Origin: CANLBN01 sp047634655 | Lineage (GTDB): Bacteria > Pseudomonadota > Gammaproteobacteria > Pseudomonadales > Cellvibrionaceae | Direction of reading: 5' to 3' | Length of the DNA: 12,737 nucleotides | Assembly: GCA_047634655.1 (NCBI GenBank) | Contig: JBLIHY010000062.1 | Location: 1 to 12,737 of the forward strand | Part shown: positions 1-5,287 of the stretch, piece by piece | Numbering within the stretch: the stretch's first letter is position 1 | Layout: each line of letters begins with the position of its first letter | Notes under the pieces: model-generated | What the model was told of the DNA's origin: nothing | Databases searched by the model: none | Seen by the model: the letters and a program-made list of their open reading frames with translations, nothing else | Translations under genes and position numbers: made by a program

Positions 1-1748
1 CGCTCGCTGAAATGTTTACCAACATCGTAGACCATTCGGTGATTGGCTGTTTCCACCACGACCGAAGTCCCCTGGCCCACCTCTAGAAAAGTGACTCTTA
101 GAGGCGGCCGCTCTATGGGTGGAAAAAACAGAGGAAGCAAGCCCGCCAGGCCCAGCCAGCGATAGGGCAGCAGCCCTCTGGGCGAGAGCAGCCAAACTAT
201 GCTAACAAAGGCGAGCATTAAAGCGGGCACGCCGATTTCGCCACGGTCGAATCTCCAGAACTTGAGGGGTAACTGGTCGATAATCTGCAGACATGCAAAC
301 AGTAATTGCAAGCTCTTATCTGCCAAGAAAAATAGCTGGAGCGATAAGCTTTCAGAAAAAGTGGACGAAACCAATGATAACAACAGCAGCGGTACGGTGC
401 TGATGGAGACCAACGGCACCGCCAGCAAATTAGCGATGGGCGATGACGTACTGACAGCTTGTACTAATAACAATCCCGGCAGCAGCAGGCCAACCGCAAT
501 AGCGCACTGAGCTTTGAGCAAACTCCGCGATCGCAGGAGAATTTTACTTATTGTAGAAGCGTTTGCCGCAGTCTGCCGACCGATAAAGACATACATTAAG
601 ATGGCCACGGCCGTGTACGATAGCCAAAAACTCTGTGAGCGCACTGACAAAGGGTCCAGAAGTGCGGTGCATGCCAGTGCAAAACTTAGCAAAAACCAAG
701 GGCTGGTACGCCGCTTAAGTAACAGAAATAAGTTGAAGGTGATAACCATCACCAGCGCCCGTTGGGTCGGCAAGCTTAACCCTGCCAGGAGCCCATATGT
801 CCACGCACACCCAATAGAAAAAAATGAAGGTAACCAGACGACTAACCAGACGCACTGACACCGAGCGAGCAATAGTTGCAAAGTGCGGCAACAGAGTTGG
901 CCCACCATAAAACCCAGAAAAGCCGCTAACCCAATGTGAAGACCCGAAATCGCCAGCAAGTGAATCGTTCCCGTATGCCTCAGCAACTGCCATTGTTCGC
1001 TGGTCATCTGTTCGCGATCGCCGATTAACAAACCCAATAAAGGCCCCAAATATCGAGGTGGCGTGCGGCCATCTTCCACAACAGTTGAGTGCCCGACAAA
1101 AAAATCTCTCAACCCTTGCCGCCAGCAATCGCTTTGCCACAGAGTGCACTGCCGACCGAGAGAGTGGTTATACGCACTGGTCCGAACATAGCCCGTTGCC
1201 ATGATTTTTTGCTGCAGCAAATAATGCTGGTAATCAAACCCTGCTGGATTCACGAACCCTCGAGGGCGACGCAACTTGACTTCTAACTGCCACAAATCTC
1301 CGCTCGCAACGGTCGAGGCTTCGGTGATATCAGAGGAGTTCCCACCGTAGCGCCAGTACCAATTCAAGGAGATCAACTCACCCTGCATAGCACTTAGCTC
1401 TGGAGCGACGGCGCTTCGATCGGCACTGGTCTCATCAGCTCTCTGAATGTGATGAATGCGCAGATAAAAACGTTGTGCTCTGGCTGTTGCCGCTGGCAAA
1501 CCCTCGACTCGACCCGTCACCAGGAACCTCTCGGCATTCAGTGAAACTGGCAGTTGTTTATCCAGCAACCAATAGCCATATGTCGTGCCGTAGAGCACAC
1601 CGATAAGGCCTAAAGCTAGACGCCAATAGCGCCTGTAGAGGAACCAAGAAAGAAGTGCCAGGAAAAGCAAAAGAAGCCACTGATCGGGCAACCAGGGAAA
1701 GTAAGCGACGCTGAAAACACCCAGCGCCAGAGCAAGACAGGCCCACAT
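1..1748 (-). CDS. comEC: ComEC/Rec2 family DNA-internalisation channel protein, C-terminus cut by the window edge
   Basis: Inner-membrane channel that carries transforming single-stranded DNA into the cytoplasm during natural competence. The minus-strand frame is open from ATG at 1748-1746 to the left edge, giving 582 codons of a family usually about 750-800 residues. The start is supported by AAGGA (1755-1759) six bases upstream and an in-frame TGA just behind it. Hydrophobic N-terminal helices are followed by the soluble N-terminal region with NPAGFDY at about 167-173. The competence domain has LLIGDREQ (240-247), the family hallmark HLLAISGLHIGL (263-274) and LPTQRALVM (326-334), then many membrane segments. 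VTFLEVGQG (552-560) opens the metallo-beta-lactamase-like domain; its metal-binding motifs lie outside the window. I followed the frame by hand and saw no stop or frameshift. The gene is monocistronic as far as visible. Family assignment is firm; whether the cell is competent cannot be told. Confidence 0.95.
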   Translation of the reverse strand, partial: MWACLALALGVFSVAYFPWLPDQWLLLLFLALLSWFLYRRYWRLALGLIGVLYGTTYGYWLLDKQLPVSLNAERFLVTGRVEGLPAATARAQRFYLRIHHIQRADETSADRSAVAPELSAMQGELISLNWYWRYGGNSSDITEASTVASGDLWQLEVKLRRPRGFVNPAGFDYQHYLLQQKIMATGYVRTSAYNHSLGRQCTLWQSDCWRQGLRDFFVGHSTVVEDGRTPPRYLGPLLGLLIGDREQMTSEQWQLLRHTGTIHLLAISGLHIGLAAFLGFMVGQLCCRTLQLLLARCQCVWLVVWLPSFFSIGCAWTYGLLAGLSLPTQRALVMVITFNLFLLLKRRTSPWFLLSFALACTALLDPLSVRSQSFWLSYTAVAILMYVFIGRQTAANASTISKILLRSRSLLKAQCAIAVGLLLPGLLLVQAVSTSSPIANLLAVPLVSISTVPLLLLSLVSSTFSESLSLQLFFLADKSLQLLFACLQIIDQLPLKFWRFDRGEIGVPALMLAFVSIVWLLSPRGLLPYRWLGLAGLLPLFFPPIERPPLRVTFLEVGQGTSVVVETANHRMVYDVGKHFSE

Positions 1749-2084
1749 ATTTCATCCTTGAAAAGAATTATCTCGACTATAACTGACCGAATATTGGAAA
1801 CCAAGCAAAGGCATTCCAGCGTAAAGGTACGATTAAAATTCGCTGGTGAGCGCTGATAATGACAAAGGATTTACCGCGACGACTTTGCCCAAAGTAGGCA
1901 TAGACAAATGATTAACGCAGATGTGCCGTTAATTTTCGAGGTGATATTGTTGATCTTCCATCCAGTGGTGAAGTTATCGGCACCGGCAGCTGCTTTGAAC
2001 CCGCCATTGGCTAGAGTTGGAACGCGATTTCGTCGTAAAAAAACGAGAAGCGACAGAAGTCACCCCCAAGTGAAATATATTTAT
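1749..2084. other. Intergenic region between comEC start and hpf end, no recognised gene
   Basis: This stretch of 336 bases lies upstream of comEC and downstream of hpf, both on the minus strand. It must hold the comEC promoter unless transcription reads through from hpf. A 6-bp inverted repeat, CCAGCG (1816-1821) and CGCTGG (1841-1846), lies 70-100 bases before comEC, but it is short and could be chance. Short open frames exist on both strands (for example plus strand from 1908, which runs into hpf antisense), but none resembles a family I know and none has a good ribosome site. A T-run on the minus strand (complement of about 2038-2044) follows hpf but has no strong stem before it, so a terminator is not shown. 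Confidence 0.6.
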
Positions 2085-2444
2085 TTAGCCAACCAAGGTA
2101 TCGACCAGTTCGTCGAGAGGTGGCCGCTGACTGCGGTGGTCCCGCTGTTTTTCGGTGTGGGATTTCAGCTTGCGCTCGGCAACATTGAAGGCATCCCTAA
2201 TCGCCGCGTACATAGATAGGTGATCCTGACTAACGGCAACGGAATCACCCTTCAGATCAATTTCTAGTGTTATGCGAAACTCCTTGCCTTTATTTTTGTG
2301 ATTGTGAGGTGACTCCAGAACGACACGAATGGATTTAATATCGCTGCAGAAGCGCTCCAGTTTATTGAGACGTTTCTCGACAGCGGCACTTAGGGCTTCA
2401 GATGGATCCATATCGCGGTAGGTAATCTGGTTAAGTATTGTCAT
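2085..2444 (-). CDS. HPF/RaiA-family ribosome-associated hibernation factor (short form)
   Basis: Predicted cytoplasmic protein of 119 residues in the sigma-54 modulation/S30EA family. Known members bind in the 30S decoding channel and either keep 70S ribosomes idle or help dimerise them in stationary phase or stress. The sequence has the family's beta-alpha-beta-beta-beta-alpha layout: ITYRDMDPSEAL near the N-terminus, a basic helix with VEKRLNKLERF, IRVVLESPH, FRITLEIDLKG, then YAAIRDAFNVAERKL as the second helix. A short charged tail follows, with no C-terminal dimerisation domain as in long HPF. The length is close to E. coli RaiA (113) rather than HPF (95), but the sequence does not settle which it is, so no symbol is given. 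The start is fixed by GGAG (2453-2456) eight bases upstream. It is not next to rpoN/ptsN as classical hpf is; a dead hsp20 gene lies nearby, which fits a stress-related neighbourhood. Confidence 0.9.
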   Translation of the reverse strand: MTILNQITYRDMDPSEALSAAVEKRLNKLERFCSDIKSIRVVLESPHNHKNKGKEFRITLEIDLKGDSVAVSQDHLSMYAAIRDAFNVAERKLKSHTEKQRDHRSQRPPLDELVDTLVG

Positions 2445-2445
2445 A

Positions 2446-2456
2446 GAGTTAACTCC
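2446..2456 (-). promoter_or_regulatory. hpf ribosome-binding site inside a 10-bp palindrome
   Basis: GGAG at 2453-2456 (minus strand) is the only good Shine-Dalgarno near the hpf start and sits eight bases from its ATG. Three of its bases are part of the perfect palindrome GAGTTAACTC (2446-2455). A loop-free 5+5 palindrome cannot fold as a simple RNA hairpin, so any role would be as a DNA site or through pairing between transcripts. The ribosome site is well supported; a regulatory role for the palindrome is a guess. Confidence 0.6.
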
Positions 2457-2670
2457 ATCTTAAAAGTTTTAGAAATGGCATTACAAAAAAATTGATTCTC
2501 GAGACACGGCACAACGCCTCTGAATCCTCGATAGAAGAGGACTCAAGTGCCTGAGATAGAAGTTGGGAGAATTGGGAATACAGCTGAAACTGGTGACATG
2601 AACCGTGGCGTTCTGCCTGGAGACTGATCGAAAACAAACGAGCTAAGACTTTTCTATTTATGTAGTCCAT
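2449..2670 (-). CDS. Doubtful 73-codon ORF immediately upstream of hpf
   Basis: Open minus-strand frame of 73 codons whose stop lies five bases before the hpf start codon, so its last codons overlap the hpf ribosome site. That arrangement could allow translational coupling. I do not recognise the product. It has no signal peptide, no membrane segment and no known motif. The nearest Shine-Dalgarno-like run (AGGA) is about ten bases from the ATG, which is weak. Most likely this is chance open frame within an hpf leader; a real small leader protein is the alternative. Confidence 0.2.
   Translation of the reverse strand: MDYINRKVLARLFSISLQAERHGSCHQFQLYSQFSQLLSQALESSSIEDSEALCRVSRINFFVMPFLKLLRWS
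2522..2544 (-). other. Potential RNA hairpin in the hpf leader
   Basis: On the minus strand, GAGTCCTC and GAGGATTC pair over eight positions, one of them G-U, around a seven-base loop. The hairpin would sit about 80-100 bases before the hpf start codon. It is not directly followed by a T-run; a run of seven T (complement of about 2485-2491) comes some 30 bases later. It could be a leader structure or chance. Confidence 0.3.
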
Positions 2671-3026
2671 TCGATGAATATCCTACTATTACAAAAACAT
2701 TTCAAGCATTTACGTCGATGGAAAGTGACAAAAAAACTGTCTATCGCTTATTTTCTGTGCAGATTACTCCCTGACGGATCAGTCCAGAACATATGTAGAA
2801 TCGAGTCTACAGACTCAGATCAATCGATGGAGAAAGAAAGTTTTAATAACTTATAGATCTTAAAATCACTATTTTTAGCTATAAAAAAATCTAAAAATAA
2901 TGGCTTTCACATAAGCTTGAAAATGCATTATTTGATTCCAGGTTATCTAGGTGCCCGTTCAAATGAGGGGCAAGACTAGCCGGACCTCGTGGCGACAAAT
3001 CATCACCTATTGCTTACATAGTTATC
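2671..3026. other. AT-rich spacer between hpf leader and ibpA pseudogene
   Basis: This holds no recognisable gene. A 60-codon plus-strand frame (2674-2856) has no ribosome site and matches no family I know. A 9-bp inverted repeat, TATTTTTAG (2870-2878) and CTAAAAATA (2891-2899), is made almost wholly of A/T. A second small stem, TGCCC (2952-2956) with GGGCA (2968-2972), is GC-rich with an 11-base loop. The region should have held the promoter of the decayed heat-shock gene and the promoter for hpf in the other direction. Confidence 0.5.
2916..2943 (+). promoter_or_regulatory. Possible remnant sigma-32 (heat-shock) promoter of ibpA
   Basis: CTTGAAA at 2916-2922 matches exactly the -35 consensus of RpoH-dependent promoters and lies about 105 bases before the old ibpA start, on the right strand. 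About 13-14 bases further on the sequence reads TTCCAGGT, only a partial match to the usual CCCCATNT -10 element. This could be a promoter that decayed with its gene. Seven-base matches do occur by chance, so the context carries most of the weight. Confidence 0.35.
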
Positions 3027-3443
3027 ACGCGTACCTTCGACTTTTTACCACTTTACCTTTCTGCCATAGGCTTTGACCGAATCGCTAATTTTCTGGACTC
3101 ATTCAATCAGACTGAAACTGATGACAAGCGGCTCAGCTTAACCACCCTACAACATCGAGCTGACAGGCGATGACACCTATGGCATTACCATAGTTGTGGC
3201 TGGTTTCGCGGAAAAAGAGCTGGATCTCAAAGTCGAACAGAACCTGCTTACTGTTTCTGGTAAAAAACCAGAAGAGTCCGAGGGAAAGAGCCCCTCTTCC
3301 AAGGCATCGCCGAGAGACGGTTCCAACTGGCAGACCACGCGCACGTCGACTTGATTAGAGAAATACCCGAAGCTATGAGACCGAGAAAAATCGAGATCAC
3401 TTCCCGTAAGCTGCTGGGTCAATCCAGCGACCAGGACAGCTAA
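3027..3443 (+). pseudogene. ibpA: Decayed small heat-shock protein gene (IbpA/Hsp20 family)
   Basis: IbpA is a cytoplasmic holdase chaperone that coats aggregating proteins. Its pieces are recognisable in order but in different frames. Frame A from 3027: RTFDFLPLYLSAIGFDR, then IANFLDSFNQTE, the family N-terminus, with ACG (3027-3029) where ATG is expected. Frame B from 3142: PPYNIELTGDDTYGIT, VVAGFAEKELDLKVEQ, NLLTVSGKKPEE, preceded by an in-frame TAA (3139-3141). Frame A again from 3288: LFQGIAERRFQLADHAHV, DLIREIPEAMRPRKIEI, ending at TAA 3441-3443. Lesions: lost start, net +1 shift between about 3111 and 3142, loss of one A in the run 3285-3287, about four codons missing before RRFQLADH, and some 12-14 codons missing between ADHAHV and DLIRE (the conserved GA.xENGLL strand). 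The product cannot be functional. Confidence 0.93.
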
Positions 3444-3474
3444 TCGTTTCACCGATGTGCCATTTCACAACACT

Positions 3475-3517
3475 ACAACACGCAAAGGGCCGATATTCTC
3501 GGCCCTTTGCGTGTTGT
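3475..3517. terminator. Perfect 19-bp hairpin between ibpA remnant and moaA
   Basis: The arms 3475-3493 and 3499-3517 are exact reverse complements around a five-base loop, TATTC, with the AAAGGGCCGA/TCGGCCCTTT core common in gammaproteobacterial terminators. It starts 32 bases after the old ibpA stop and lies 106 bases beyond the end of convergent moaA, so it can serve both directions. Neither flank has a clean T-run, so intrinsic termination may be weak, or it may act mainly as a 3'-end stabiliser. Confidence 0.7.
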
Positions 3518-3622
3518 CGAAAGATTTATCTACTGGCTTGACAGCGATTTAGTTGATTTCCTGAAAAATCTAAGAAAAACCAATCATCAGATGCCTAGAA
3601 AGGCGCTGACCGCAGTGGACAA

Positions 3623-4609
3623 TTATCCTCCAGTTGCATTCATGAAGCGCAGAATTTCCACTGAGCCATCCAATTGAAAATGATGCTTTTCCGGCTTGAG
3701 GCCCAGGCTGTCCACGATAGCTTTCTGAAGTCGTTCCTTGTCGTTGGGGTACTCGCGGACAATATTTTTCAGATTTACCGAATGCTCGTTACCCAGGCAA
3801 AGCAGCAGATTGCCCGTTGCGGTCAGGCGAACACGGTTACAACTGGCGCAAAAATTATCGCTATGGGGTGAAATAAAACCAACGCGGTTGTCAAAACCCG
3901 CGACTTGCCAATATCTAGAGGGGCCGGCGTCGGCGCGCGGCGCACCATCCGGGAGTAAGGTGTATTTGCTCTTGATGATATCTCGAAGACCCTGGCTACT
4001 AACAAACTCTTCCGCTCGTCGATGTTCCTCGATATTGCCCAGCGGCATTTCTTCGATGAAACAAATGTCCAGTTGTTTTGCCAGGGCAAAATCGACCAGG
4101 TCCAACACCTCATCGATATTGCGATTTTTGAGAATGATACTGTTTAATTTTACTCTGAGCCCGGCTGAGATAGCCGCATAAATTCCTTCCAGGACCCGAT
4201 CCAAATCACCGGTTCGGGTTAATGCCTTGAACCGTTGGGACTTTAGGCTGTCTAGACTAACATTAACTCGTTTGACGCCGCACTCTGCCAAAGTGGCTGC
4301 GCAGGACGCGAGACGCGAGCCATTGGTAGTCAACGTTAATTCTTCGAGACCAGACAACTTACTGAGGTAGTCGAAGAGCTGTAGGACATTGCGTCGGACC
4401 AGAGGCTCGCCGCCGGTAACGCGGATTTTTGTGACACCGAGAGTCGCGAAGACCTCTGCGATTTGCGCTATTTCCTCTAGGGTTAATAGCTGCTGCTTCG
4501 GGTGAAACTTCATGTTTTCGGCCATGCAATAAACGCAGCGAAAATCGCAGCGATCAGTCACCGAAATTCGCAAGTAGTTAATGGTACGACCAAAATTATC
4601 TTTAAGCAT
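3623..4609 (-). CDS. moaA: GTP 3',8-cyclase MoaA (molybdenum cofactor synthesis, step 1)
   Basis: Cytoplasmic radical-SAM enzyme that converts GTP to 3',8-cyclo-GTP, the first step to cyclic pyranopterin monophosphate, with MoaC. The 328 residues match the usual length. The N-terminal cluster motif is C21-x3-C25-x2-C28 within TDRCDFRCVYC, followed by the SAM-contacting GGEP at 66-69. The C-terminal cluster cysteines are C254, C257 and C271 (Cx2Cx13C), with NRVRLT between. The chain ends in Gly-Gly, the tail known to be needed for GTP turnover. All key residues are present, so the enzyme should be active. The start MLKDNFGRTINYLR fits the family, although no good Shine-Dalgarno precedes it. 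No moaB, moaC, moaD, moaE or molybdoenzyme gene adjoins it here, and the gap upstream shows no Moco-riboswitch pattern I can recognise. Confidence 0.97.
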   Translation of the reverse strand: MLKDNFGRTINYLRISVTDRCDFRCVYCMAENMKFHPKQQLLTLEEIAQIAEVFATLGVTKIRVTGGEPLVRRNVLQLFDYLSKLSGLEELTLTTNGSRLASCAATLAECGVKRVNVSLDSLKSQRFKALTRTGDLDRVLEGIYAAISAGLRVKLNSIILKNRNIDEVLDLVDFALAKQLDICFIEEMPLGNIEEHRRAEEFVSSQGLRDIIKSKYTLLPDGAPRADAGPSRYWQVAGFDNRVGFISPHSDNFCASCNRVRLTATGNLLLCLGNEHSVNLKNIVREYPNDKERLQKAIVDSLGLKPEKHHFQLDGSVEILRFMNATGG

Positions 4610-5287
4610 GAATAACGGAAAGTTCGAGGACTTTATAGGGGTTACTAGCGTGAACCTATCGGGCTTTATTAATTTCGATGATGGTTAACTTCTTCAATAT
4701 TAAGGATAGAGCCTCAGTTTCGAGTTAGTTAACAAACCCCGATTCTATTACGTTAAGTGATTGAAAAAAGGAAAAAAACTAAAATCGAATTTTTTTCGAC
4801 CGAAAATTAATTGGTGGATGGATTAAGACACATACAATCGATGTTACCAACAAAAATAGAACCATTAAGGAGCACGAGATCTTTATTTGTAAATTATCCG
4901 CGGAAAGTATCATTATCAGATCAGTGGATATTGTGTATTATATGCCTCACCGTCCCAATAAGGCATTGAGATTCCGTTCGTTTAACCATTCTCGCCGTTA
5001 CAAAAGTCCTCATCTCGCTACGTAAGCTGCTATCAATCAAATAAGATCCGAAGAGTTTACTGGAAAAGACATCTGCTATGAGGATGAATAGATGTGATAG
5101 CACGATTTAATAACAACAATTCTGTCGGTGAAAAGCTCTCATTGCAAAAAAATCTTCAGCCAAAACCATGTCTGAGCCCAGGCTTCAAGGCAAACTAAAG
5201 CGTCATAACCACACGAGACAACACGCCACGGCGATCATAAAATGACCCGTCCCCCTTACTTATCTGATTAGAATACTAGAGGCCACA
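4610..5287. other. 678-bp AT-rich region between divergent moaA and gdhB
   Basis: This must hold promoters for both flanking genes. I cannot place either with confidence: no good -35/-10 pair with proper spacing stands out. Two GTTAAC palindromes occur (about 4684 and 4729). A short ORF on the minus strand (4921-5103) has no ribosome site or family likeness and is not called. A brief open frame from 5168 (plus) ends within about 25 codons. The gdhB ribosome site AGAGG (5278-5282) closes the region. The length is unusual for a bacterial divergent spacer and may hide a small RNA or a fully decayed gene. Confidence 0.6.

Noticed and set aside
526..541. GCGATCGC palindrome with CTCC/GGAG flanks
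   Set aside because: It lies inside comEC coding sequence and occurs once as this extended form; most likely codon-driven chance.
715..1149. 144-codon minus-strand ORF
   Set aside because: It is an alternate frame of comEC; the comEC frame through the same bases carries the family motifs.
2941..2975. Possible tRNA remnant: GTTCAAAT, like a T-loop, with flanking GCCC/GGGG
   Set aside because: The base after the loop is G where the T-arm needs C, the short stem pairs in the wrong register, and no anticodon arm or acceptor stem can be found around it.
3177..3452. 91-codon minus-strand ORF opposite the ibpA remnant
   Set aside because: It reads antisense to recognisable IbpA sequence, has no ribosome site and no family likeness.
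3738..4181. 147-codon plus-strand ORF
   Set aside because: It is antisense to intact moaA and has no ribosome site.
4610..4760. Moco riboswitch upstream of moaA
   Set aside because: I could not find the conserved paired blocks of that RNA; the leader is AT-rich with only short GGTT/AACC pairing.
4921..5103. 60-codon minus-strand ORF in the moaA-gdhB gap
   Set aside because: No Shine-Dalgarno and no recognisable motif; an open frame of this length is expected by chance.
5244..5274. gdhB promoter with TAGAAT (5269-5274) as -10
   Set aside because: It would place the transcript start at the Shine-Dalgarno, and no -35 box lies at a proper distance.
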